Positions 1-11,027 of a stretch of DNA of 64,000 bases are shown here, piece by piece. Below the pieces are notes generated by a model. That model searched no databases. It saw nothing but the letters and a program-made list of their open reading frames with translations, and had not been told where the DNA came from. Every line of letters begins with the position of its first letter. The first letter of the stretch is position 1. This stretch comes from Phlegmacium glaucopus. Taxonomy: Eukaryota > Basidiomycota > Agaricomycetes > Agaricales > Cortinariaceae. The stretch lies in contig MU130378.1 of the NCBI GenBank assembly GCA_015039465.1, positions 2,174,570 through 2,238,569 on the forward strand, in the 5' to 3' direction. The position numbers and the translations under genes were made by a program.

Positions 1-1047
1 ATATTGGTTGGGGAGGGATGGAGCCTGGTAGGCCAAGATTTTGGGGTAAGTAGGAGCAAAGACTTGAGATTCTCGCCATGGACAGATATGAATTGTGATG
101 CGAGCGATGCGGGATAGGGAATATCATCATATGGCGTTATCGTTAATTTTGTGAGACCAGGGAGTGGGGATTGGAGAAGGGCATGCATAAGAGGAGAAGT
201 ATACATCGACAACATCATTAGCTCCCGCAATTTGGGTAAGGCTAATAATGGGGTGAATGAAATCATGGAAGGTCGCTCGATGCTAGACGATTCGAATTCA
301 AGCTCCATAGGATCAAGTGCTTGACCTACAACTGACAATTCTTCAAGGTTCGGACAGCATCGAAGGAGCTGTACGTATGGGTCCTCATCGGGCATTGACG
401 TAGAGGGCATGACGTACCTAAGCCCTGACAAGACACGAATATTGATCGCGCCGTCGCGCAGGGCCAAAGCCGACAGAGCCCTGCGGCTCAGGACGAAAGA
501 CGGGTTTACAGAGAGGATGGAGAGGAGAGGGGTCAATGGAAACAACTGCGTCAAGAGCGAGTCAAGGAGGAGTGCTTGAGCCTGACCCATAAATACCAGG
601 TCAGTGAGGTCAAGAATTTGCACCCAACGACCAGGCGTGGAATAAGGAATTCGTCGGATAGAGTCCCATTTTTGGTCAGCGGTTTGTAGTCGATCATAGA
701 ACTTTTCGAGGGTGGATATTTGACAAATACTAATGTTGGAATAAAGCAGTGGAAGCACATTGTCCTAAACCATTTTTATTTGAATCACATTGGGTAAGAA
801 CTTGAGGCTTAGAATTGAAACTCACATGAAAAGCTTTACAGACTGCGACCAACGACCAAGCCCACACTGGGGCTGGTTCGCGACTGGCCCTATTATAAGC
901 TAAAGCGAAAGTGAGTATTTCAGCCCATATCTCAGCCGGCAGTGGTTTCAACGGCTTGCGGTGAGGCAAGAGAGGAAGGAGGAGTAAAGAACCTGAGTAC
1001 AGAGCAAAAGGTCGGGGGCGGAGGATAATGGTTTCAGCTGAGCTCAT
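1..1047 (-). CDS. F-box-like / LRR-type protein, C-terminal part off the window edge
   Basis: The N-terminus carries an F-box-like stretch (LPAEIWAEILTFAL, about residues 35-48), as in the many basidiomycete F-box proteins that serve as substrate receptors of SCF ubiquitin ligases. The first exon ends after ...CKAFH. A 61-nt GT-AG intron (825 down to 765) joins it in phase 0 to a long open exon that runs without a stop to base 1. That exon encodes leucine-rich, LRR-like text such as LLRCCPNLEELSVV. I chose the ATG at 1047; an in-frame ATG four codons upstream (1059) is also possible. The 3' end is not in the window. The substrate is unknown; the F-box call rests on the short motif and the leucine-rich body. 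Confidence 0.7.
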
Positions 1048-1132
1048 ATTGCATTGCAACCTGGGAGAGCACCAGGAACTTAGATTCCGTCACGTCACAG
1101 TACAAATTATTCACATATGATAGAATGTAAGT

Positions 1133-2943
1133 CTACTTGGTTCCCAAAATGTCACCCATTTCCTCGACAAATTTATCATAATCACTCTTTGATTTTGTAG
1201 CTTGAGGGACGGGGACAGGTCCAAATTGTACTTTGAGAGCACTGACAAGATCAGGTCGAGCAAGCTCAACTTCTGTTGTTTTGACGTCGTCGCCAACTGA
1301 CGGTGCACCAGAATTGAGTGCCGGGGCTGCGTTCAACTTGGACATCGCGTCAGCCGAGGTCACCTTTTTGCGTTTCACAGCTGAAGGGACAAAAGAAGTG
1401 GCCTCTTTCTTCAGGTCCCGAAGTTCAGGAGCAGCAAAGATGGTCGCCGCTGCCATCTCCGCTGCCGCTGTTGGTTTCGCAGGTAACGAAGGGTTTGCAG
1501 TTGGAGCAGACGATGACGTTTTAGTCGGATTTGCTGGGAGGGATGGATGTGGAGGTGCGAGCTGACTTGCACGATGAGCTTGGAAGGTTTGATGTGGTAC
1601 AGAGGACAAAGGATCTTGCATGGCAGAGGAACTTTGTTGTCTAGGTAGAAATTTAGGTGGTGGAGGTGGGAAGGCATTAGGTGGAAACGGAGGAAAGGAA
1701 GTACTTGGATATGATGGGAATCCTGGTGGTGGAGGTGGTAAATTTCCATTCCAACCTAGTGGTGGGGGTGGTAACGATGAAGGCCAAGGAGTACCTGATG
1801 AAGGAAGCATGAAGGAATTTGCACCAAGTAAAAACCCAGGGGGCGGTGGAGGTGGTGGAGGCAGCGACACAGCACCACCCAAGAAGCCAGGCGGAGGTGG
1901 TGGGGGAGGAACATCTGCATCAAAGTTTGGCGGATATCCAGGCGGTAGTGGTGGCAGACTTGCCGATGGCAGTGGAGGCAGTGGAAATCCTGGGGGAAGT
2001 GGTGGAAGCGGCGGTTGCGGCTCTAAAGAACATACAAACATCAACGAAATGTAGATCAGAAGATATATTTTCCGCACCTTGAAGTTCTTGACCAGGAGGA
2101 GGGCCTTCCGGCATTGAGATTTCATCGTCGCTAGTCACTTCCTCAGAGCCGGGTGGAAGTCCAGGTGGTAGTGGAATATCGTCCTCTCCACCTTGACAGT
2201 CGTGATCAAAGAGATGACAAGAATACATGACCCGTAGACTTACCATCTTCCATTTCTTCATCGCTATCAATTTCGCCTGGTAGGAGAGCTAATAGGAGAA
2301 ATCTGAGAAATATTGCCAACTTTTATCTTGAACATATGCTTACGTCTTTGAATGTATGGCATACCAGGCGGCGCAACACCAAATGGGTTCATAACGGGAT
2401 CATAATAGATACTGCGCTCCGGGTGTCGAGGAAGGCCATTCTTCTTGAACAAATTTCGTTTCTTTAAAACGGGCAGTTCTATTTCGGGTTCGCCCTCCTT
2501 TCTACGTCTATAAACCAGACGTCTTTGTTCTGGGTGTTCTTCAACATATTCAGCTTTTTTCCTGTTGATATGTTCCAACTCAGACTTCAATTCTGCAAGT
2601 TTTGCTGCATCGGAGCGACTTTCTTCGAATTCTTTTATGGCAAGCTCGAGGTCTGGTTTGAAATGTTAGCGATATTGTAATGAAGTCAATTGCTGCATGA
2701 CACACCTGTAGTATCTTTCTTTACAAGTGCGAAATCGCGTGCTTTCGATCTCTCAGCCTTGTTCTACTGCAAGAAGAGTGGTTAGAACGGGTAATTGAGA
2801 AGATGATGAAAGTGAAGGGTGCCTTTTTGAGCTCCTTTTTTCGCTGGGCCTTGCCTTCATGATACTATGAGTACGCGTATGAGTTCTGAATGATACTATT
2901 ACTTACGGTATGCGTCCGCCGGATTGAGATTCTTTTTGCCCAT
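1133..2943 (-). CDS. WBP11: WW domain-binding protein 11 (WBP11/NpwBP-like) splicing factor
   Basis: The protein starts with a lysine/arginine-rich segment (MGKKNLNPADAYRKAQRKK), followed by a charged coiled region (KLAELKSELEHINRKKAEY) and an acidic stretch (IDSDEEMEDGGEDD). A very long proline-rich domain with PPLPPGFP and PPPPPPG repeats comes next, and it ends with the family's conserved tail (SFVPSAVKRKK ... DYDKFVEEMGDILG). WBP11 proteins are nuclear, bind WW domains such as that of PQBP1, and act in pre-mRNA splicing. Seven exons join in frame. The second intron (2822 down to 2764) has no GT donor anywhere near and appears to start with GC. The gene diverges from the RING-finger gene at 3098. 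The glycine-rich ORF on the opposite strand is a shadow of the proline repeats. Confidence 0.88.
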
Positions 2944-3097
2944 GATGATGATGGTTAAAACAGAAACGGGACCGAGCACGTGCGTGATTTGAGTCATGAC
3001 ATATTTAGAAAGGAGTGGTCATCCTTCGCAGTGGAGGATCTCTTTCCTGCTAGTAGCAGGGAGTCCTCCTAGGTCCCGCACTGACCACAAGCGTCCA

Positions 3098-5258
3098 ATG
3101 ACTAGCGCTCCTGGTTCTATCCAGGTAACAACTCCCAAACGACTTTCAAAGATGCCTGCAAATCAAGCCGTAAACTTAAACCACCTTCTCAACTTCACCC
3201 TACCTCCAAGACAGACCCGGCCTCTAACCAGCTTACCCAGAAGGAGCAGGAGGACCGGTACAGCGCAGGGCGGGTGGAACAAGGAACGTAGGTGAACTTC
3301 ATCTTATCATCCTGTATGCTGGTCTTGACACTGCTTATCTTAGGGTTTGTAAACGCACAGTATCGGTTTGTTATGAACCCAACAGGCGATTATACTGTGC
3401 ATTTTGCAGACCCGGACATGTATGTCTCTATCACATCGGACTACATGCTTCTTTTTAATCCATACATGTCACTAGCTTTTTCCAATGGCAGGACATCCTC
3501 CAAGTTATCATACCTCGTTCATCGGCACTGGCTTCCGCTGCTGCTAGTGGTAAACTATGTACCCAAGAAGAGGGATATACCACATGTCCTATATGTCTCT
3601 CTCCTCCTACTGCACCTCGTATGACGAAATGTGGACATGTAAGTGTCTCACGAATGTTGAACTCAAAAATACTTATAATAACATAGGTTTTCTGCTTTCC
3701 ATGCATTCTTCACTATCTAAGTACATCGGACAACAAGTGGGCTCGCTGCCCTATCTGTTTCGATTCCGTAAACGAACGACAATTGAAGACTGTCAAATGG
3801 TATGACGGACCTATCGACAACATAGACAGGCCACTCGGGGAGATTCCTTCGCCATCATCTTCAAGTCTCGATCACGCGTTCGAGACTGTTCCCCGTGAGG
3901 GGTCGTCTCTACGGATGAGACTTATTCAACGTCCGCAGATTACCACCCTGGCCCTCCCCCGCTCATCCACTTGGCCCTCAGATCTCCTGCCTCCGCACCA
4001 AGCACCCTTTTACTTCCTCCCTGATGTTTTCAGTTTCTCAAAGTTTATGCTCGCAACGCCTGAACATCTCATTTCTAGTCTCAATTCGGATCTAGATGAA
4101 ATCGCTGATGAACGTCGCGTCTTATCTGCCATGCAGGACGCTCTCGGTGTCCTATTTATCGACAGTGCAGAACAGAGGGTCAGAGAACAGGTCGCAAAGG
4201 CTGTTGCTTTGGACACTCCCGTGCTCAGGGCGCAGATAGACAAAGCGAAGCGTGATCAACGGGAAATCGAGGAACGATGCGCGTTCCATGCGCGTCGTCG
4301 TAAAGCAGAAGAAATGGCCCATCCATCACTTTCGGATGCACCACCCGAGTTTTTAGTACTTCGCTCCGGGGATGTCATCACTTCCACACCGCCACCAGCA
4401 GTAGCAGCATCTGAAAGCTCTCGTCCAGGTCCACAAGCACGCAACCAACTTCGTCAACGTCGAAATTTGAACCCGCCTCCCCCATCCACGTCTACATACT
4501 ATTATTACCAAGCTTCCTCGGGACTTCCCCTTTTCCTACATCCCTTAGACATCAGGATCCTGCTCTCGCATTTTAGCGACTACTCTGCGTTTCCAGACAC
4601 CATCACTATTCGTGTCGAATCTTTCGCTGAAGGTACTGTCAACGATGATTTACGCAAACGGTGCAAGTACCTTGCCCATTTACCAGAGGGTGCTGATGTA
4701 GTGTTTATCGAGGCTGATTTGGAAGGAGTGGTTGGTGCGGAGGGTTTGAAGAATTTCGAAGGTCCCTTGAGGATGCGTACATCGAGGAGAAAAGAGAAAG
4801 GACGGAAAGATGACCGTGCTAAAACGAGAGCTGAAGATAAGGAGAAAGCGAGTATCTCATGGACTGCGGCTACTGCCATATCTTCTTCTGTGCCTTTCGT
4901 GATCCCCGATTTCATTACGGAAGATGTTTCTGTTGTTGAAGGCATCGACGTTGTAAGATCAGTGGAATCTCAATCTCAATCTCTTCAGCCAAGTCCGGCT
5001 GCAATTGCACCTGTGACGGGTGCATGGGGTGCGAGGAGTTTTGCTTCTGCCCTTCACTCGTCCCCACCAACGCAAGGTAGAATTGGTGGACAACAGCAAC
5101 AGCACCGCGCTGTGCGTGGTCAGAATTTCGAAGATGAATGGGACATGGATGTCGCATGGCATGAACTAGAGCAGAGGAGTGGTGGGAGTGGTCGTAAGAA
5201 GCGGGGTAATAAGCTCGTCGTGTTGGGTAGCGGGGGCGGAGGTGCTAGACGTCGGTGA
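3098..5258 (+). CDS. RNF10/Mag2-like RING finger E3 ligase
   Basis: Four exons (3098-3287, 3344-3419, 3476-3638, 3687-5258) give 666 residues in frame. The family hallmark DYTVHFADPD precedes a C3HC4 RING (CPICLSPP ... KCGHVFCFPCILHYL ... CPICFDSV), followed by the conserved WYDGP segment. A long C-terminal region is rich in basic and low-complexity sequence. RNF10 proteins and yeast Mag2 are ubiquitin ligases; the family is known for ubiquitylating 40S ribosomal proteins on stalled initiation complexes. Order, spacing and context of the RING match that family, so the call is firm; its substrate in this fungus is inferred. The ATG at 3098 is the first after the divergent promoter shared with WBP11; an in-frame ATG at 2996 would put the start almost against WBP11. 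Confidence 0.86.
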
Positions 5259-5811
5259 TTAGAAACGTTGTGATAGGAAACTCGTTTGGAAGATCTCTGC
5301 CTTTGTGTTTGGTGTCTTGTTTTTTGGAAGTCGAAATGTTCTATAGCAACCCAACAAGCCATTGTTCTTTTCAGTGTAGCAACAGACCAACTTATCGCAA
5401 ACAACGTATAATTCCTCAATTTTTTCGTGGAATGAGTGGGAAAAGAAGTTCGTTTGTAAAGGATCGACTATGAGGCTAAGTAGGCGAAAATATTATAACT
5501 AATATAGAGCATACTGAAATCAGGAATACAACATTTACTGACTCATCTTCAGATCATTTCTCGAAGAAAGGTATGTACTGTTGCAAAGTACCCAGAAAAG
5601 ATAAAGGTTGGGATATATATATGCCAAAAGAAGATAACTTGTACAAGGTCTGGCTTATTTCCCATGTAAAATAAAGAAATTGGAAACAAGGACAACGTCG
5701 AGGAAAGGGCATAGCTTATCGTGAGCAGTATGGGTCGTAACGAAATCGTTCGTTGTTGTCGTGAAACTAGGGTACGAAAGATCTCGCCGCGAAAAAAAAC
5801 TGCATGTCTTT
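5259..5811. other. Intergenic, convergent 3' ends
   Basis: This stretch between the RNF10-like gene and SHO1 holds the facing 3' untranslated regions of both genes. No coding frame with family resemblance is visible; open frames on the minus strand near 5650-6010 are shadows of SHO1 introns and exons. Nothing else recognised. Confidence 0.6.
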
Positions 5812-7062
5812 TTAGATGATTTGTAGATAATTGGATGGTGCAACTGCGGAAGTAAGACTGGGTAAGAGGGGGAAACGGTACGATAGAGGGGGGGGAACGC
5901 ACTTCCTGTTGATCCATCCGCTCTCTTCGACTGCCACCATTTCCCTTGTTTGTCCACGATATCAAGAATCTCACCCTTGGCAAACGAGATCTCTGTGGGA
6001 TCTTCAGCATTTGCGGTATCTAACAGAATGCGTAAGATATTCAGAAATCGGTGTCAAACAAAGGCGAGATGACAACTTACAAGCGTAGAGCGCTTTTGCC
6101 TTATATAGGTATGTGTCCGGTTGTGGCGTGGCTTGTAGTTGTTGCGCCTCATGATTTGATGCGACAGCCGAGCCTCCAGCACCGACGCCAACCATAAGAG
6201 GTGAATGTGGACCATTATCTAGACCAGCAATCGATCCTCCTGCACTGGTTTGGTTGTGAATGCTAGCGGGACCGCCCGTTCCGCCTCTGGTCGCATTGTC
6301 GTTCAAGCTACCTCCAAAGCTGTTCTGACTCCTTATAGCACCTGTATTAGGACTTCCGTAGGCTCCACCACCTATTTTTGAGTCATAACCATCGTGCGAG
6401 CCAATGCCTCCACCTGATGAGTAGTTCGTGGGATATCCATTGCCTGAGGGCATGTTATGAGAGGGAGTGCGAGTCCTGCGACGACGTGAAGGAGAGCTGA
6501 GACCACCATTACCCAACATGTTGAAGATATGGAGAGCCAAGGAGTCTTCTTCCGACGTGAAGTAGAGGACCCAGAGGATGTCGACCATGGCGAGAAGGAG
6601 CCATCCAACGCCCAGCGCGCTACGAGAAGGGACAGGGACGAAAAGGTTCTGTGTGACGCCGTCGACTGCAAAGACTAAAGCTGCTACGCCAAATACAGAT
6701 ATCTGGAAACGATGCATAGCTATCGAGTCGGTTGCGAGGGTATAGAGAATGCCAAGGATGAGGAACAGTTGCAGGAATATGGCAAACCATAGGCTACCAA
6801 CAGCCACTCTACCGACTAATTGAATACGGTTTAGTTTCTAGGATATTGTGACAGACAAGCAGAGAGACATACTAAGCGCCGTGACTATGCATTGGGAAAT
6901 GAAAGCGATAAACCATGCGATCTGTGAGAAATGATGAGTTGGAAAGAGGGCGTTGAAAAAAAGGAGAAAAACAAGTACGATCGCGAGGATTGACGTGAAT
7001 AGAAAGAGATAATGGGTAACTATTGGTGTAAAGTCAAGACCTTCACTTCCACGAGGGGGCAT
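5812..7062 (-). CDS. SHO1: High-osmolarity sensor SHO1 (four TM segments plus SH3)
   Basis: The N-terminus (MPPRGSEGLDFTPIV) leads into four hydrophobic segments. They include SILAIIAWFIAFISQCIVTAL, GSLWFAIFLQLFLILGILYTL, VFGVAALVFAVDGV and ALGVGWLLLAMVDILWVLYF. A glycine/serine-rich linker follows, then a C-terminal SH3 domain (YKAKALYAY ... DPTEISFAKGEILDI ... [24 protein letters not shown]). This is the architecture of fungal Sho1, a plasma-membrane protein whose SH3 binds Pbs2 MAPKK in the HOG osmostress pathway. Five exons join in frame; the SH3 is split by two introns. A copy of its 5' leader reappears at 8634-8690 because of the neighbouring tandem duplication. Confidence 0.93.
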
Positions 7063-7140
7063 ATTGTTGAAAGTATACAAAGTCAAGAACCAAAAGCAGT
7101 GCAACTTGGGGTGACTACGGTTCACTTTCACACGATCAGT

Positions 7141-7981
7141 CTACAGCGGCTGCCATTCTAATACATCCAAACCACGGATTCTCCCCTTAACCTCAAAGTG
7201 CTCTTTATATCTAGCTTTCAACTTGAAGCCATTCTTCAGGAACACTTTCACGCTACCCTCATTCCCTTCGAACACAGAAACCCACATATGGCGGATATTC
7301 ATACGGGGAATGGCCCACCCGTGAAGCACAGTGTCAACTGCGTCTGTCATGATGCCTTGACGATGATGACTAGACGCCAAGTAATCTGGTAATGGATAGA
7401 AATATCAGATGACTTAAACGGGTCGCTTACAGCTTACCTCCAAAAGACCAAATTTTTCGAGGGTCGCCAACTTCCAAACTATCATTCTCCTTCTCGCGTT
7501 TCTCCTTGTTTTCCCAGTCGACTCCATTGGGACCCATCAACTCGCCATGGCGGCACGGATACACATTAATACTACCAATGAGGATGTCCGTTCCATCCTC
7601 TTTGACCTCGCGAAGATAGGTTACTGGGCATCGGTTGACGATCTTGAGAGTCGGCTTGTCTTTCGCATCTTCTAATTCTTTCAAGATCTCCTCCGCATGG
7701 CTTCTGACAAGGCCTATCCACTCGTTTCCGTGTTCTGAAATTTCATCTCTTTAATTTGCTTGGGTCCTATCAAAGGTCGAGAATAACTTGCCAAGAGTAT
7801 ATGGGTACGGTGGTCCCATCAGTCCTTCATGTACCAAGGGATCATTCAGGATGAAAACCAAATATGGGGCGTCTTCCCAACGTGGGGCTGTCAAGATAAT
7901 GTTCTTGTGCTTTCGCAAACGGAGGAACGGTTCCTTCGTTTCGGCGTTGATTTCAAGTGGATATAATTGAGGATTCGTCAT
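7141..7981 (-). CDS. GNAT-family N-acetyltransferase, copy A
   Basis: Three exons encode a RimJ/RimL-like GNAT protein. It opens with MTNPQLYPLEIN and LRLRKHKNIILTAPRWEDA. The second exon carries the central strand region, and the third carries the acetyl-CoA loop HHRQGIMTDAV and the terminal GNEGSVKVFLKNGFK segment typical of the fold. Such enzymes move acetyl from acetyl-CoA to an amine; the substrate here is unknown. The first intron (7791 down to 7735) begins with GCAAGT, a recognised GC-AG donor, after ...PYTLG. It is the copy nearest SHO1 in a tandem array and closely matches copy C at 8693. Confidence 0.85.
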
Positions 7982-8179
7982 TTCGTAGTCTCAAACTGGT
8001 CTAACCAATGTGTGTGAGGATGGTCAGTTCGAAGCTAGAAAGGATGTTTAAAAGATCGCAAATGACTCGATGAACTATCATTGATCGATTGATCCGCTGT
8101 GGTAGGACATGCAGATTTAAATCGCACTGGTGAGTTAAGGAAGATTTTTATTTCAGCGCTCAGCGCTCATTCCTTTAAC

Positions 8180-8633
8180 TCAATCTAGAAAAGTTACCAC
8201 ATTGCTACAACCTGGGGTCGTCACATACAGTCCGCGCATTTTCCCCCCCATCTCTTTATAGTTCTCACAAGTGTTTATCATCTTGAAACTATTTCTCAAG
8301 AGTACTTTTACGCTGGCCTCGTTCCCAGTGAATGCAGCAACCATTATATGGTGTACTTTCATTCGTGGTATACCCCATTCGTGAAGCAATGTGTCGACCG
8401 CGTCTGTCATGATACCCTGGCGATGATGACTCGGCATCAAGAAACCTTCAGTGATCGAGTTATTACATATACCTGGCTTCTTGATTCAAGCGCACGTACC
8501 TCCTAGAGCCCAGAGAATACATGGATCCCCTACTGCAAGAGCGTCGTTCACTTTGCGTTTTGATTTTCCCAATCCACCCCGTTTAGGCCTATCAACTCCC
8601 CATGTTTGCACCTCGAGATAACAATATCGTCAA
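8180..8633 (-). pseudogene. Truncated GNAT acetyltransferase (copy B, remnant of a copy-D duplicate)
   Basis: This stretch matches the last third of copy D (9749-10204) at the DNA level, including the intron and the HHRQGIMTDAVDTLLHEW segment. The 5' part of the gene is absent: similarity to copy D stops at 8633-8634 inside the second exon. From there the sequence becomes SHO1 leader DNA. Small deletions near the 3' end (around 8210) alter the reading frame of the C-terminus, so it ends in unrelated residues instead of the VMEWKYSEL end of copy D. It has no first exon and no start, so it is a pseudogene created by the duplication junction. Confidence 0.85.
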
Positions 8634-8692
8634 TTGTTGTAAGTATACAGAGTCAAGGACCAAAGTAGTGCAAGCTACGCTTCACGATCAGT

Positions 8693-9532
8693 CTACTGTG
8701 CCCATTCTAATAAAACCAAACCACGGATTCTCCCCTTAACCTCAAAGTGCTCTTTATATCTGGCTTTCAGCTTGAAGCCATTCTTCAGGAACACTTTCAC
8801 GCTACCCTCATTCCCTTCAAACGCAGAAACCCACATATGGTGGACATTCATACGAGGAATGGCCCACTCGTGAAGCATGGTGTCAACCGCGTCTGTCATG
8901 ATGCCTCGGCGATGATGACTAGACGCCAAGTAATCTGGTAATGGATAGAAATATCAGATGGTTGGCTTGAACGGGTTGTTTACAGCTCACCTCCGAAACA
9001 CCAAATTTTTCGAGGGTCGCCAAGTTCCAAACTATTATTCTCCTTCTCGCGTTTCTCCTTGTTTTCCCAGTCAACTCCATCGGGACCCATTAACTCGCCA
9101 TGGACGCATGTGGTCATGTCAATGCTACCAATGAAGATGTCTGTTCCATCCTCTTTGACCTCGCGAAGAAAGGTCACTGGGCATCGATTGACAAACTTGA
9201 GTGTTGGCTCGTCTTTCGCATCTTCTAATTCTTTCAAGGTCTCCTCCACATGGCTTCTGACGAGTTTTACCCAGTCGTTTCCGTGTTCTGAAATTGCATC
9301 CGTTTAATCTATTGGGTCCCATCAAGGTCGAGAACAACTTGCCAAGAGTATATGGGTACGGTGGTCCCATCAAATCTTCATGCACCATGGGATCATTCAG
9401 AATGGAAACCAAATATGGAGCGTCTTCCCAACGTGGGGGTGTCAAGATGATGTTCTTGTGTTTTCGCAAACGGAGGAACGGTTCCTTCGTTTTAGTGTTG
9501 ATTTCCAGGGGATATAATTGAGGATTCGTCAT
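8693..9532 (-). CDS. GNAT-family N-acetyltransferase, copy C
   Basis: Three exons mirror copy A almost residue for residue: MTNPQLYPLEIN start, PRWEDAPYLVSILNDP, then HHRRGIMTDAVDTMLHEW and GNEGSVKVFLKNGFK. The first intron (9342 down to 9288, 55 nt) again starts with GCAAGT after ...PYTLG. Upstream and downstream flanks also match those of copy A, including the short palindromic AGCGCTCAGCGCT stretch near 9700. The copies therefore arose by segmental duplication and not by retroposition. The frame is intact and the protein is probably functional; the substrate is unknown. Confidence 0.85.
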
Positions 9533-9748
9533 TTCGCAGTTTCAAACTGATGTAACTAGTACGTGGTGTGAGGATGGTCAGTTCGAATCTAGGAAGGATG
9601 TTTAAAAGGTAGCAAATGACTCGATGAACTATCATTGATCGATTGATCCGGTGGTAGGGCATATTTAAATCGCACTTGGTGAGAAAGATTTTTATATCAG
9701 CGCTCAGCGCTCCTTTCTTTAACTCGATATGGAAAAGTTATCACGTTG

Positions 9749-10626
9749 CTACAACTCGGAATATTTCCATTCCATCACATGCAGTCCGCGCATTTTTCCT
9801 CTTATCTCTTTATAGTTCTCATAAATGTTTATCATCTTGAAACCATTTCTCAAGAATACTTTTACACTAGCCTCGTTCCCAGTGAACGCAGCGACCATTA
9901 CATGGCGCACTTTCATTCGTGGTATGGCCCATTCGTGAAGCAATGTGTCGATCGCGTCTGTCATGATACCCTGGCGATGATGACTCGGCATCAAGAAATC
10001 TTCAGAGACGCCCCGGGCCGCTGTCGAGTTAATTACATAGACTTGGCCTCTTGATTCAAGCGCACGTACCTCCTAGAGCCCAGAGAATGCGTGGATCCCC
10101 TACTTCAAGAGCGTCGTTCACTTCTTTGTGTTTTGATCCGTTCTCCCAATCCACCCCGTTTAGGCCTATCAACTCCCCATGTTTGCACCTCGAGATACCA
10201 ATATCGCCAATGTATATCTCTGTCCCGTCGTCCTGAACTTCACGGATAGCTCTTACAGGGCATTCATCAACAACTTTCAATGTCGTATCATTTTTGAAGT
10301 CTTCCATTTCTTCAAAGAACTTGGTTGCTGCTGGTACAATGCGCGACAGGAAATTGTTGGCAGCGTCTGCCAACCCAAAAAAAATGGTTAATCGATAATA
10401 TAATCTTACTGGTATTTTGGGACAGGAAAGAGAATGTACCCATGGGATATGGAACTGGCCCCGTCAACCATTCATTTACTCGTGGATCATTCCCGGAAGA
10501 AAATAACGCGTCAGCATCTTCCCATCGAGGGGGAGTCAATATGATATTCTTGTGTTTTCGTAGACGCAGGAACGGTTCTTTCGTTTGCTGATTAATCTCA
10601 AGAGGATATAATTGCGCATTGGCCAT
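9749..10626 (-). CDS. GNAT-family N-acetyltransferase, copy D
   Basis: This is the most divergent intact member of the array. It starts MANAQLYPLEINQQTKEPF, has the RWEDADALFSSGNDP segment in exon 1, and a full second exon (SRIVPAATKFFEEMEDF ... ELIGLNGVDWEN ... PRILWALGG). The acetyl-CoA-binding exon (HHRQGIMTDAIDTLLHEW ... GNEASVKVFLRNGFK) completes it. Its first intron uses an ordinary GT donor (GTACAT) at the position where copies A and C use GC. The truncated copy B is derived from it. GNAT fold and acetyl-CoA use are secure; the acceptor substrate is not known. Confidence 0.85.
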
Positions 10627-11027
10627 ATCTAGACTTTTGTGAGAAGAGAGATGGATGCGTGTGAGTCTTAATGAGTTACTCCGGTCCCGTAAGTGGCTGT
10701 GATGATAGGACTAAGCAGATACTTGTCTTAGTTTCTTGACTCGACTGGATTGCAGAATCCGAGTTTCCTTTATAAGTACCTGACATGCCTAGGGGTGTTG
10801 ACTGAAGAGTCACCGATCGGGTTCGCTGAGCGACTCGGGTGCGGAATGTAAAACCGGGAGTCATGTGCTGACCTGCCCTAAGGCAATAAAGATCGATAAG
10901 ATTTGTCAACTTTTGAAACTTTATCCTCCTTGTCAACAGTGAAAGTCCTCCGCTGTTCAAAACCAATCTCCATCATCGAGATCGCAAAACCCCTTTTTTT
11001 CCATACTTTCAATAATAACTAGACACC
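10627..11027. promoter_or_regulatory. Divergent intergenic region, GNAT D / eEF2
   Basis: About 400 bp between two divergent genes, so it must hold both promoters. On the eEF2 side there is a pyrimidine-rich tract (CCCCTTTTTTTTCC near 10991) just upstream of the ATG, a common feature of highly expressed fungal genes. No defined factor site was recognised and no other gene is visible. Confidence 0.45.

Larger units (their letters stand above)
7063..10204. repeat. Direct tandem duplication, unit about 1.57 kb (two units)
   Basis: Unit 1 runs from 7063, just upstream of the SHO1 ATG, to about 8633. Unit 2 runs from about 8634 to about 10204. Each holds SHO1 leader DNA, an A/C-type GNAT gene, its upstream spacer, and the 3' half of a D-type GNAT gene. 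The joint at 8633-8634 fuses the middle of copy D's second exon to the SHO1 leader with only about two bases of overlap. Spacer similarity is high, so the event is not ancient. Confidence 0.85.

Noticed and set aside
1620..2054. Forward glycine-rich ORF (GGGGGG-rich)
   Set aside because: It is exactly antisense to the proline-rich repeats of WBP11; complementary codons for proline read as glycine. No independent evidence.
5549..6010. Minus-strand ORF of 153 residues
   Set aside because: It is a different frame of the SH3-coding exons and introns of SHO1.
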